Assembly: GCF_003853705.1 (NCBI RefSeq)
Contig: NZ_QTQI01000031.1
Span: 1-64,000, forward strand
Source of the DNA: Burkholderia sp. Bp8992
Lineage (GTDB): Bacteria; Pseudomonadota; Gammaproteobacteria; Burkholderiales; Burkholderiaceae
Direction: 5' to 3'
DNA length: 64,000 nucleotides
Each line of letters starts with the position of its first letter. Positions within the stretch are counted from its first letter, which is position 1. The notes below the pieces were generated by a model. The model made no database searches, was not told the origin of the DNA, and was given only the letters and a program-made list of their open reading frames with translations. Shown here piece by piece: positions 34,641 to 43,578 of this stretch. The translations under genes were made by a program, and so were the position numbers.

Positions 34641-35377
34641 GGCGTACCGTCGACGGCGGTCACGGCCGACGAGAACACGTAGCCCTCGTTGCGCAGCGTC
34701 TTGATGTAGCGCGGTTCGCGCGCGCCGTCGCGCAGGCGCTGGCGCAGCCGGCTCACGAGCAGGTCGATCGAGCGGTCGAACGGGTCGGACTGGCGCCCCT
34801 GCGTGAGGTTGAGCAGCTGGTCGCGCGTCAGCACGCGCTGGGGATTGTCGAGGAACACGCGCAGCAGCCGGTATTCGGCGCCGCTCAGCGCGACCAGCGT
34901 GCCTTCGGTATCGAGCAGGTGGCGCCCCGTCGTGTCGAGCCGCCATTCGCCGAACGCGAGCATCCCGGCCGTTTCCGTCACCTGCATGCCGGGCGGCAGC
35001 ATGCGCGCGCGGCGCAGCACCGAGCGGATCCGCGCGAGCAGCTCGCGCACCGCGAACGGCTTGGCCAGGTAGTCGTCGGCGCCCATCTCGAGGCCGATGA
35101 TGCGGTCGGTTTCCTCGCCGCGCGCGGTCAGCATCAGCACGGGCACCGTACGAAACTTGCCGGCGCGCAGGTCGCGGCACAGCGTGAGGCCGTCCTCGCC
35201 CGGCATCATCAGGTCGAGCACGATCAGGTCGGGCGCGCCGTCGTCCAGCGCGTTGCGCATCTCGCGACCGTTCGCGGCCAGCGACACGCGCATGCCGTTC
35301 TTTTCCAGGTAGTCCGCGATCAGTTCGCGAATCGCGCGATCGTCGTCGACGATCAGCACGTGGTCGATCTTGTCCAT
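34637..35377 (-). CDS. OmpR-family response regulator
   Basis: 246 residues from ATG 35377. Receiver domain with acidic pocket VDDD (10-13), phospho-acceptor Asp55 in VLDLMMPGEDG, Thr in MLTARGE and Lys in LAKPF. The C-terminal winged helix (about 140-240) includes EYRLLRVFLDNPQRVLTRDQLL, FDRSIDLLVSRLRQRLR and YIKTLRNEGYVF. Its gene overlaps the kinase gene by 4 bases, so the pair is translationally coupled. Targets cannot be named; the divergent thioredoxin-like gene 224 bases away is a candidate. Confidence 0.93.
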   Translation of the reverse strand: MDKIDHVLIVDDDRAIRELIADYLEKNGMRVSLAANGREMRNALDDGAPDLIVLDLMMPGEDGLTLCRDLRAGKFRTVPVLMLTARGEETDRIIGLEMGADDYLAKPFAVRELLARIRSVLRRARMLPPGMQVTETAGMLAFGEWRLDTTGRHLLDTEGTLVALSGAEYRLLRVFLDNPQRVLTRDQLLNLTQGRQSDPFDRSIDLLVSRLRQRLRDGAREPRYIKTLRNEGYVFSSAVTAVDGTP

Positions 35378-35601
35378 GAGTCGTGGTCGGTGTCGTGGTT
35401 CGGGCAGGCGATGTCCGCTGTTATACCGCAAGGCAGGCACGCGTTTGTATCCCAATGTATCGCGCCGCCGCGACGACACACAACATTGCACACGGGCGGC
35501 TGGCCGGACACATCGCAGATACGTCGACGCAGCTTAATGGGGCCTGTCGAAACCCGTCCGGCCGCGCCCCCGAGCAGCGGCCCCCCGATCAGGAGAACGC
35601 C

Positions 35602-36189
35602 ATGCTGCCCCGACTCAAGACCGCCGCCATCGTCATCGCCCTCGCCGCCACGGCCGGGCTCGCCGCCTTCGCCGGCACCCGCGACGACGCGGGCATGCAG
35701 CCCTCGCAGGCCGGCATGCCCGCGCCCGATTTCACCGGCATCGACCGCTGGCACAACAGCGCGCCGCTGACGCTCGGCCAGCTGCACGGCAAGGTCGTGC
35801 TCGTCGATTTCTGGACGTACTCGTGCATCAACTGCATTCATACGATTCCGTTCGTGAAGGAGTGGGACCGGAAGTATCGCGACCAGGGGCTCGTCGTGGT
35901 CGGCGTGCATACGCCCGAATATCCGTTCGAGCGCGACGCGGGCAACGTCGCCGACGCGATCAAGCGCTTCGGCATCCGGTACCCGGTCGCGCAGGACAAT
36001 CGCTACGACACGTGGCGCGCGTACGGGAACCAGTACTGGCCCGCGCTGTACCTGATCGACGCGAACGGCAAGGTCGTCTATACGCGCTATGGCGAAGGCG
36101 GCTACGACCAGACCGAGGCCGCGATTCGCGGCGCGCTCGCGCAGGCGCAGGCGGGCACACCGGCGAAGGACGCGACGCGCACGCAGTGA
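35602..36189 (+). CDS. Thioredoxin-like periplasmic protein with CINC active site
   Basis: 195 residues, ATG 35602 with AGGAGA upstream. N-terminal signal or anchor (TAAIVIALAATAGLAAFAG). The thioredoxin fold contains VVLVDFWTYSCINCIHTIPFVKEW, with the redox pair Cys-Ile-Asn-Cys, and YGNQYWPALYLIDANGKVVYTRYGEGGYDQ. The WTYSCINC form is that of the DipZ/TlpA-like group, which reduces periplasmic disulfides. It diverges from the two-component pair and may belong to its regulon, which is inference from position. Confidence 0.87.
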   Translation: MLPRLKTAAIVIALAATAGLAAFAGTRDDAGMQPSQAGMPAPDFTGIDRWHNSAPLTLGQLHGKVVLVDFWTYSCINCIHTIPFVKEWDRKYRDQGLVVVGVHTPEYPFERDAGNVADAIKRFGIRYPVAQDNRYDTWRAYGNQYWPALYLIDANGKVVYTRYGEGGYDQTEAAIRGALAQAQAGTPAKDATRTQ

Positions 36190-36241
36190 CCCGTGCGGCG
36201 TGCGGGCGCTGTGCGCGCCGGCACGCACGGCGTGCCCTCGC

Positions 36242-36880
36242 TCACTCGCGTTTCGCGTCGGCCGCCGCGAGCATCGCCTCGCCGATCGCGAGGTTGCCGT
36301 CCGCGACCAGCGCTTCGCCGGCGCCCCGGATATCGGCCTCGGCCTTGTTCTGCCCGAGCTTGCGCTTGCCGACGAGCCGCGTGATCTCGATCTGCAGCCC
36401 GACGATCGACTGCAGCATCGTGTCGATGTAGTCCTTCGGCGCGTCGCCCATCTTCCACGGCAGCGGCTGCGACGCCTCGTGCGTGCGCGTGAGCCGCGCG
36501 ACCACGCCGCGCACGAACTTCTCGTCGTCACGCACCGTGATGCGGCCGTGCGCATGCACGACCACGTAGTTCCACGTCGGCACCTGCCGGTGCGCGACGT
36601 GCTTGCTCGGGTACCAGTTCGGCGAGATGTACGCGTCGCCGGCGCGGAAGATCACGAGCACCTCGTCGCCGTCCGCGACGTCCTGCCAGACCGGATTCGC
36701 GCGGGCGACGTGCGCATGCAGTTCACCGAGCCCGCCGTCAGCGGGCAGCAGTTCGAACGGAATGTGGTTCGCGTCGAGCCCGCTTTTCCCGTGCGTGATC
36801 AGGCTGCCGAACGGATGCTGCACGATCAGCTCGCGCAGCGCGTCGGGATTGGGCTCGTTGAAATCGGCGGGGACGTACAT
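36242..36880 (-). CDS. PaiB-family FMN-binding protein
   Basis: 212 residues from ATG 36880. MYVPADFNEPNPDALRELIVQHPFGSLITHGKSGLDANHIPF and AYISPNWYPSKHVAHRQVPTWNYVVVHAHG are the hallmarks of the PaiB family (FMN-binding split barrel, negative regulators in Bacillus). The C-terminal part LQSIVGLQIEITRLVGKRKLGQNK is also typical. It is divergent from a MocR-type regulator gene with a 123-base gap carrying an inverted repeat, so that regulator probably controls it. The true enzymatic role in this organism is unknown. Confidence 0.87.
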   Translation of the reverse strand: MYVPADFNEPNPDALRELIVQHPFGSLITHGKSGLDANHIPFELLPADGGLGELHAHVARANPVWQDVADGDEVLVIFRAGDAYISPNWYPSKHVAHRQVPTWNYVVVHAHGRITVRDDEKFVRGVVARLTRTHEASQPLPWKMGDAPKDYIDTMLQSIVGLQIEITRLVGKRKLGQNKAEADIRGAGEALVADGNLAIGEAMLAAADAKRE

Positions 36881-36948
36881 GTCGGCTCCACGGTCGTACG
36901 GGGTTGGAAATGGCGCGGGCGCGAGCCCGTCATGCGCCGATTGTGATC

Positions 36949-36980
36949 CCAAACTGGTTTATGCTGTAGAGCCGGTTTGG
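36949..36980. promoter_or_regulatory. Inverted repeat in the PaiB/MocR divergent promoter
   Basis: CCAAACTGG (36949-36957) and CCGGTTTGG (36972-36980) form a 9-base inverted repeat with one mismatch and a 14-base spacer. It ends 23 bases before the MocR ATG at 37004. MocR regulators bind such sites in divergent promoters. Confidence 0.55.
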
Positions 36981-37003
36981 AACAATTTCAGCAGACCAGA
37001 ATC

Positions 37004-38512
37004 ATGGCAAGAACGGCCCGGATCGTCGAAATCCCGTCGCTCGGCGCGCTCGACCGCGCGGCCGGTGACCTGAGCCGCCAGCTCGCGCAGGCGCTGCGCG
37101 ACGCCGTGCGCCGCGGCGACGTCCGGCCGGGCGATACGCTGCCGTCCACGCGGCTGCTGGCGGCGGCGCTGCAGGTCGCGCGCGGCACCGTCGTCGATGC
37201 GTATGCGCAGCTCATCGCCGAAGGTTTTCTCGAATCGCGCGGCGGCGCCGGCACGCGGGTCGCGAACGCGCTCGCCGAACCACCGCCCGGTGACGCGCCC
37301 GAGCCGCCGACGCGACGCCAGCCCCCGTCGCACGCCGGGTTGCCCGAACCCGCCGCCACCTTCGCGCGGATCGCCCGCGAATTCAGCCCGTTGCCGGCCA
37401 TGCCGTTCGCGATCTCGGTGCCGGTCGGCCTTACCGCGCCCGACGACATCTGGCGCCGGCTCGGCAACCGCCTGCGCGCCCGCGGCGCCGGCGCGCCGTC
37501 CGGCTATGCCGATCCGCAGGGCGCGTTGCCGCTGCGCGAAGCGATCGCCGACTATGTGCGCCGGTCGCGCTCGGTGCGCTGCGATGCCGGCCAGGTCGTG
37601 ATCACGAGCGGCACGCAACAGGGGCTGCATCTCGCGAGCCAAGTGCTGCTCGGCGACAACGACCGCGCATGGGTCGAGAATCCTGCCTATCGCGGCATCA
37701 CCGCGCTGCTCGAAAGCACCGGGCGGCGCGATGCGATGGTGCGCGTGCCGGTCGATGCCGACGGCCTCGACGTCGACGCCGGCATGCGGCTCGCCCCGGA
37801 TGCGCGCGCCGCGTTCGTCACGCCTTCGCACCAGTACCCGCTCGGCATGCCGCTGAGCATGGCGCGGCGCAACGCGCTGCTCGCGTGGGCGCGCGCGCAC
37901 GGCGCATGGGTCGTCGAAGACGACTACGACAGCGAGCTGCGCTACGAGGGCTATCCGTTCCCGTCGCTGCAGGGGCTCGACCCCGACCGCGTGATCTACC
38001 TCGGCACGTTCAGCAAGATCCTGTTTCCGTCGCTGCGGCTCGGCTACGTGATCGCACCCGACGATCTCGTGCCCGCGTTCTGCGGCGCACGCGTGCTGAT
38101 GGATCGCCACGCACCGACCGCGGACCAGCACGTGCTCGCCGCGTTCATCGCGGAAGGCCATCTCGACCGCCACATCCGCCGCGTGCGCGGCGTGTACGCG
38201 GAACAGCGCGCGCTGCTGATCGACACGCTCGGCGCGCGGCTGCCGCGCGAACGCGCATGGGTGCAGCCGGGCGACCAGGGAATGCACGTCGTGCTGTGGC
38301 TTGCCGACGGCATCGACGATCTCGACGTGGTCGCGCGTGCCGCGCAGGCCGGCGTCGCGGTGCGTGCGGTGTCGCCGATGTTCGCGCCCGGCACGGCACG
38401 ACCGGGGCTCGTGCTCGGCTTCGGCGGGTTCGGCCGCGCGCAGATGGAGGCCGCCGCGCAACGGCTCGCGGCAGTGGTTTCGTCAGCGGAATCGTGCCCC
38501 CGCACGCGGTAA
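37004..38512 (+). CDS. MocR-family regulator (GntR helix-turn-helix plus aminotransferase domain)
   Basis: 502 residues from ATG 37004; a TTG at 36977 lies within the operator and is less likely. The N-terminal GntR winged helix (about 12-82: LSRQLAQALRDAVRRGDVRPGDTLPSTRLLAAALQVARGTVVDAYAQL) is joined by a Pro-rich linker to a fold-type I aminotransferase domain (about 120-500) with ITSGTQQGLHLAS, EDDYDSELRY and the PLP-binding Lys338 in GTFSKILFPSLRLGY. PdxR and GabR are known members and usually sense PLP or an amino compound. The divergent PaiB-like gene is the likely target. Confidence 0.88.
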   Translation: MARTARIVEIPSLGALDRAAGDLSRQLAQALRDAVRRGDVRPGDTLPSTRLLAAALQVARGTVVDAYAQLIAEGFLESRGGAGTRVANALAEPPPGDAPEPPTRRQPPSHAGLPEPAATFARIAREFSPLPAMPFAISVPVGLTAPDDIWRRLGNRLRARGAGAPSGYADPQGALPLREAIADYVRRSRSVRCDAGQVVITSGTQQGLHLASQVLLGDNDRAWVENPAYRGITALLESTGRRDAMVRVPVDADGLDVDAGMRLAPDARAAFVTPSHQYPLGMPLSMARRNALLAWARAHGAWVVEDDYDSELRYEGYPFPSLQGLDPDRVIYLGTFSKILFPSLRLGYVIAPDDLVPAFCGARVLMDRHAPTADQHVLAAFIAEGHLDRHIRRVRGVYAEQRALLIDTLGARLPRERAWVQPGDQGMHVVLWLADGIDDLDVVARAAQAGVAVRAVSPMFAPGTARPGLVLGFGGFGRAQMEAAAQRLAAVVSSAESCPRTR

Positions 38513-38636
38513 AAGGTTGTCGGCGGGCAACAAACGTAATCGTCTGTAAATCCTGCAAGCAAACGGCCGTTTCGGCCGCCGGCGCGCATGCGCCGTTTGC
38601 TAGGATCGCGCGTCTTCCATCCGCGCTCCTGCCGCC

Positions 38637-40865
38637 TTGAATCGCTTCGTGCCGTTTCTCCGAGACGCGTGGCTCCGTTGCCGCGCCCGTGTCGCACCGC
38701 TCGCCGCCGCCGGCGCCGCGCGCCTGAGCGCACTGTGCGCGGGCGTGCTGCGTCGCCTGCGCCACCCGACGCGCCGCGGCGTAGCGCTGACGCTCGCCGC
38801 GATACCGGTGCTGGGCCTGCTGGTCCTGCTTGCGTTCGTCCCGTTCACGCCGAGCATCGGCGACATCCGCAAGGCGCGCATCGACCGCCCCGCACGCGTG
38901 TTGTCGGCCGACGGCCAGCTGATCGCCGAGTTCCGGCCCGTCAACCGCGAATGGGTGCCGCTCAAGCAGATCTCGCCGCACATGGTCGACGCGCTGATCG
39001 CGACCGAAGACCACCGCTTCTATTCACACCACGGCATCGACTTGCGCCGTACGCTCGCGGCCGGACTGCGTACCTTCTCGGGCGACCGCCAGGGCGGCTC
39101 GACGATCACGCAACAGCTCGCACGCAACCTGTATCCGGATGAAGTCGGCCGCGCGCCGACGCTCACGCGCAAGGTGAAGGAGCTGATCACCGCGTTCAAG
39201 ATCGAGTCGGTGTACAGCAAGGACGAGATCCTCGAGACCTACCTGAACACGGTACCGTTCCTCTACAACGCGTACGGTGTCGAAATGGCCGCGCGCACCT
39301 ACTTCGGCAAGTCGGCAGACCAGCTCGACATCGCGGAAAGCGCCACGCTCGTCGGGATGCTGAAGGGCAACAGCTACTACAACCCGGTGCTGAATCCGGA
39401 GCGCGCGGTCCAGCGGCGCAACATCGTGCTCGGCCGGATGGCGCAGATGGGCATGCTCACGCCGCAGCAGCTCGCGAAACTGCAGCGCCAGCCGCTGCGC
39501 GTCGACTTCGAACCGCAGACGGCGCAGCCGAGCCTCGCGCCGCATTTCGCGGTCCAGCTGCGCAAGTGGCTGATCGCGTGGGCCGACCGCAACAACTACG
39601 ATCTCTACGCCGACGGGCTCGTCGTGCGCACCACGCTCGACGCGCAGTTGCAGGACATGGCCACGCAGGCACTGACGCGGCAGACCGAACGGCTGCAGTC
39701 GATCGCCGACAGCGCGTGGCGCGGGCCGTCCGGCTGCGGGCTGCGCAACGATCTGTTTCGCGGCTTCATCCGCCAGACGCCCGAATACCGCCAGGCACGC
39801 GACGCGGGCGTTGCCGATGTGCCGGCGCTGAAGCAGCTCGGCGCAAACCGCGCGTTCATGCGCGCGCTGTGCGAGCGCAAGATCCAGGTACAGGCCGGCT
39901 TCGTCGCGATCGATCCGCGCAACGGCGCGATCCGCGCATGGGTCGGCAGTCCCGATTTCGGCAGCGAGCCGTTCGACCACGTCACGCAGGCGCGCCGCCA
40001 GCCGGGTTCGACGTTCAAGCCGTTCGTCTATGGCGCCGCGTTCGCGGACGGCATGCGGCCGGACGATACGTTCGTCGACCGCCCCGTCGCCATTCCGATC
40101 GGCGGCCGCGCCGTGTGGCATCCGACCGACGCGGAGCCGCCGACCGGCGAGCCGATGACGCTGCGCGACGCGCTCGCGCTGTCGCGCAACCGCATCACCG
40201 CGCAGGTCATGCAGCACGAAGGCGCCGCGAAGGTCGCGCAGCTTGCGCGCGCGATGGGCGTGCGCGACAGCCCGCTCGACGCGGTGCCGTCGCTCGCGCT
40301 CGGCACGAGCCCCGTCACGCTGAAGGAAATGGTGTCCGCGTACGGCACGATCGCGAACCGCGGCGTGTACGTCGCGCCGCAGATGATCACGCGCATCGAG
40401 GACCGCGACGGCAAGGTGCTCGCCGCCTTCGGCAGCGCACCGCCTGAACGCGCGCTGCCGGCGGCCGCAGCGCAGACGCTCGTCGACGTGATGCGCGGCG
40501 TCGTCGATTACGGCACCGGCGCCGACATTCGCTCGCGCTACGGAATCCGGATCGACGTTGCCGGCAAGACCGGCACGACGCAGGACAACACGGACGGCTG
40601 GTTCGTCCTGATGCATCCGCAGCTCGTGGCCGGCGCATGGGTCGGCTTCGACGACGGCAGCGTGACGCTGCGCAGCGACTACTGGGGCGCGGGCGCGCAC
40701 AGCGCGCTGCCGATCGTCGGCTCGTTCTACGACGCGGCGCTGCGCGCGCGGGCGATCGATTCGCACGTGCAGTTCTCGCCCGACTTCCGGCCGCGCAGCG
40801 CGCCGGCGCCAAAGCGGCGCGCGCAGCATTCGGGCCTGTTCGACTGGCTGCGGTTCTTTCGCTGA
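38637..40865 (+). CDS. Class A penicillin-binding protein (PBP1A-like)
   Basis: 742 residues from a TTG start. One membrane anchor at about 49-71. The transglycosylase domain has Glu124 in ATEDHRFYSHHG, then QGGSTITQQLARNLY and LETYLNTVPF. The transpeptidase domain has GSTFKPF with nucleophile Ser458 and Lys461, SRN (516-518) and KTGTTQDNTDGWF (644 onward). It polymerises and cross-links peptidoglycan in the periplasm. The C-terminus is Arg/Lys-rich and ends soon after the transpeptidase core. It appears to be a single-gene unit. No better ATG is found in frame upstream of the membrane segment. Confidence 0.9.
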   Translation: MNRFVPFLRDAWLRCRARVAPLAAAGAARLSALCAGVLRRLRHPTRRGVALTLAAIPVLGLLVLLAFVPFTPSIGDIRKARIDRPARVLSADGQLIAEFRPVNREWVPLKQISPHMVDALIATEDHRFYSHHGIDLRRTLAAGLRTFSGDRQGGSTITQQLARNLYPDEVGRAPTLTRKVKELITAFKIESVYSKDEILETYLNTVPFLYNAYGVEMAARTYFGKSADQLDIAESATLVGMLKGNSYYNPVLNPERAVQRRNIVLGRMAQMGMLTPQQLAKLQRQPLRVDFEPQTAQPSLAPHFAVQLRKWLIAWADRNNYDLYADGLVVRTTLDAQLQDMATQALTRQTERLQSIADSAWRGPSGCGLRNDLFRGFIRQTPEYRQARDAGVADVPALKQLGANRAFMRALCERKIQVQAGFVAIDPRNGAIRAWVGSPDFGSEPFDHVTQARRQPGSTFKPFVYGAAFADGMRPDDTFVDRPVAIPIGGRAVWHPTDAEPPTGEPMTLRDALALSRNRITAQVMQHEGAAKVAQLARAMGVRDSPLDAVPSLALGTSPVTLKEMVSAYGTIANRGVYVAPQMITRIEDRDGKVLAAFGSAPPERALPAAAAQTLVDVMRGVVDYGTGADIRSRYGIRIDVAGKTGTTQDNTDGWFVLMHPQLVAGAWVGFDDGSVTLRSDYWGAGAHSALPIVGSFYDAALRARAIDSHVQFSPDFRPRSAPAPKRRAQHSGLFDWLRFFR

Positions 40866-40902
40866 TCGCGGTACCGCCGGCCGGTCACGCCGGCGGCCCG
40901 TC

Positions 40903-42792
40903 TTACCGGCGCGCCGTCGACACGTGCCCGTCCGCGTACAGCCAGACGGGTACGCCGTCGTCGCGCAAAGCCGCGACCGGCTCGCCGTTGCGCCAGTTCT
41001 GCGCGATCGCAATGCGGCGGACATACCACGGCATCAGGAATGCCTGCGCCGTACCGTCGAACAGCGCGCCGTCGCCGATCCGCACGTAACGGGCCGGATG
41101 CAGGACGGTGCCGTCCGCACGCAATATCGTCGCGTGCACGTCGTCGCCGTCTTCGTCCTGCACCCATCCCAGCCAGCCGCGATCGGCTCCCCAGTACAGG
41201 CCGGACACGATGTCGTACGGCCCTTGCGCGATCGTCGCCCCCGTATCGAGATCGCAAATCGCCAGTTGCACCGGCTCGCCCGGCAGGACGCCGAGCGCGT
41301 AACGCTTGGACAGCGCGCCCGGCACCGCTTCGTCGTCGGACAACCACGACAGTGCGCCGAGGTTCACGAAATCGAACGGCACCAACGCGCGGCCGTGCCC
41401 GTCGACGACCGCGCAACGCCCGTCGTCGCGCCGCACGATATGGCGGATCGCGCCGAGGTCTGCCACGCGCTCCGTCGGCGTGTCGTCGAGCTTCGCGATT
41501 TCCGCGTAACGCGGCTCGACGACCGTGCGACCGTTCAGATCGACGAGGCCGACGTGATCGTCGTCTCGCTGCGCGAGAAACGCGCCGCACTCGGACGACC
41601 ATTCGAGCGACGCCCATTCGGGTTTCGTCAGCCATTGCCCGTCGCGGCCGACCAGCCCCCAGCGCTCGCCTTCGCATGCCGCGACGGCGGTGTCGTTCAC
41701 GAACTCGTGCGTATCGTCGAAACGCGGCGGAATCACCCACGCGCCCTGCGTATCGACGAAGCCCCAGCGGCCGTCCACGCTCGCGGACGCCAGGCCGCCG
41801 GAGAATTCGCCGAAATTGTCGAGGGTCGGTTCGAGCACCCACGTGCCGTCCGTGCGCACGAGCCCGAACCGCTCGCCCACGCGTACGCATGCGACGTCAC
41901 CGCTGAAATCCCACACGGCGTCGAACGCCGGTTCGCGCACGATCCGCGTCTCGTCGCCGTCGCCATCGGCGAGCAGCAAACCGACCTTCCCGTCGCGCGC
42001 GGCCCACAGCAGCCGGTCGTCGCGTGCGCCGCTCGCCCACAGGTTCGTCCACTCGGGCGGCACGATCACGTCCCACGCATCGTCGGTTTCGCGCCGCACG
42101 CCCCACAGTCCGTTACGCCCGCGAAAGCTGAACGTGTCGTGATCGAGCCAGTTGCCGTGCAGTTCGCCGGCGTCGAACATCTCGGCGAACGTCACGCCGC
42201 GCGGCGGATTCTGGCGCTGGAAATAATGATGCGACACGCCGCCGAACCCGAAGCCCCACGCCCAGTCGCCCCAGTCCGCGGGTGTATCGATCTCGAGCGC
42301 ATCGCGCACGCCGCGCACGTCGCGAAAGTCCATGCAGTTCGCGACCTGCCACCACAGGCGCGTGCAGTTGTCGCGTTCCGCGTCGATGAAGTCGTCCGGA
42401 TCGCCGCCGTCGAGCCATGACAGCTCGTCGAGGTTCGCAGACAGCCGCGGCGCGCCGTGCGCATCGCCGATCGCATCGATCGACTCGCCGAGATGGCGCA
42501 CGAGCGCATCGAACTGGCGCGCGAGCGCCGGATCGTCGCCCGGCAACGGATACGCGGTGACGAACGCCGCAAGCCGGCTGATGCGCGCATGTGCGGCGCG
42601 CGCGTCGCTGGAAAGATTCGGCGTGCCCGCGTCGCCGAACACGCGCTGATCGGTAATCGCGTCGCCCGCGCCGCCGTCGGCGAGCAGCACGCGCCACAGC
42701 AGCGGAAAGTGATTGTTGGATTCCGCGAACTCGACCGTTCGCGCGTCGTCTCCGTCACCTGGCTGGAGATAGAGCCATGCTCGATTGCCCAT
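40903..42792 (-). CDS. WG-repeat protein
   Basis: 629 residues, no signal peptide or membrane segment, probably cytoplasmic. The central part (about 220-430) has WG beta-hairpin repeats: WGVRRETDDAWDVIVPP, FGLVRTDGTWVLEP, WGFVDTQGAWVIPP, WGLVGRDGQWLTKP and VGLVDLNGRTVVEP. Such repeats build a solenoid or propeller used for binding. The N-terminal 220 residues are acidic and Trp-rich and match no family I know. It converges on the penicillin-binding protein gene with a GC-rich inverted repeat (about 40871-40893) between. Function unknown; some WG-repeat proteins are linked to toxin-immunity loci, but nothing here shows that. Confidence 0.78.
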   Translation of the reverse strand: MGNRAWLYLQPGDGDDARTVEFAESNNHFPLLWRVLLADGGAGDAITDQRVFGDAGTPNLSSDARAAHARISRLAAFVTAYPLPGDDPALARQFDALVRHLGESIDAIGDAHGAPRLSANLDELSWLDGGDPDDFIDAERDNCTRLWWQVANCMDFRDVRGVRDALEIDTPADWGDWAWGFGFGGVSHHYFQRQNPPRGVTFAEMFDAGELHGNWLDHDTFSFRGRNGLWGVRRETDDAWDVIVPPEWTNLWASGARDDRLLWAARDGKVGLLLADGDGDETRIVREPAFDAVWDFSGDVACVRVGERFGLVRTDGTWVLEPTLDNFGEFSGGLASASVDGRWGFVDTQGAWVIPPRFDDTHEFVNDTAVAACEGERWGLVGRDGQWLTKPEWASLEWSSECGAFLAQRDDDHVGLVDLNGRTVVEPRYAEIAKLDDTPTERVADLGAIRHIVRRDDGRCAVVDGHGRALVPFDFVNLGALSWLSDDEAVPGALSKRYALGVLPGEPVQLAICDLDTGATIAQGPYDIVSGLYWGADRGWLGWVQDEDGDDVHATILRADGTVLHPARYVRIGDGALFDGTAQAFLMPWYVRRIAIAQNWRNGEPVAALRDDGVPVWLYADGHVSTARR

Positions 42793-42872
42793 CGGAAGGA
42801 ATCGCCTCGTTGTCGTGTCGTCGTGTGCAGCAACCTGCCGGTCCGCGCGCCGTCAGCGCGCGGTAACCGCCT

Positions 42873-43319
42873 TCACGGCGCCGTCGGCGAATCGCCGCTG
42901 CGCGCGACCCGATACAGTTCGATGCCGTCGACCTGGAAGCCTTGTGTCATCAGCAGCAGGACACCGGTGGTCGAATGCTTCGTCGTGAAGTTGCTGCCCG
43001 TGATCGACGTGACCTGATAGGGCGAGCCGATCGGCATCCTGATCAGCTCGCCTCCCGGCACGTCGAGCACGCACGCGTCGGCAGGCGGCTTCTCCGGACC
43101 GTCCATATCGAGCTCCGCCACGCGCGCCGGGGCCGTTTCGGCACTCCAGCGGCCGGCATCACGCGCGCGCAGCACGAAGCCGTCGCCCGCCTTCTCCACC
43201 CGCAGGGTCGCGGGCTTGCCGGCGGCCGGCGCGTAGTCGCCCAGCAGCCCATCGCAGGCACTGCCGGCTCGCGCGGACAGCGAGACGAACAACATCAGAC
43301 AGAAGACGGGGATGCGCAC
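42873..43319 (-). CDS. Small secreted hypothetical protein
   Basis: 148 residues with a Sec signal (MRIPVFCLMLFVSLSARAGSA). The mature chain has two Cys (ACDGLLGDY and DACVLDVPG) that may form a disulfide, and short beta-type segments: ATLRVEKAGDGFVLRAR, ELIRMPIGSPYQVTSI, MTQGFQVDGIELYRVAR. No family is recognised. It lies 80 bases upstream of the WG-repeat gene on the same strand and could be co-transcribed with it. The 259 bases before its start hold no gene I can support. Confidence 0.6.
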   Translation of the reverse strand: MRIPVFCLMLFVSLSARAGSACDGLLGDYAPAAGKPATLRVEKAGDGFVLRARDAGRWSAETAPARVAELDMDGPEKPPADACVLDVPGGELIRMPIGSPYQVTSITGSNFTTKHSTTGVLLLMTQGFQVDGIELYRVARSGDSPTAP

Positions 43320-43578
43320 GTAAAGCCTCTCAGATTCGAATTATTGTCGGAATGCCGGCGCGGGCGCGCGCGGCGGCAGCGACACGCTCGGGCGCTGCCG
43401 GACGCCAATATAGCGAATGCGATCGAGGTATGCCAGCCTGACACGCGCAGCGCGGTGCGGTGCGGAGAGACGACAGGACGCGTGCGCGGCACCCTGTTGC
43501 GGCCGTGCACGGCCCGGAGCCGTGTGAACGAAGCGCCGACCGGTCGAGCGACCGGCCGGAATGCACGCGCAGTCGCGC

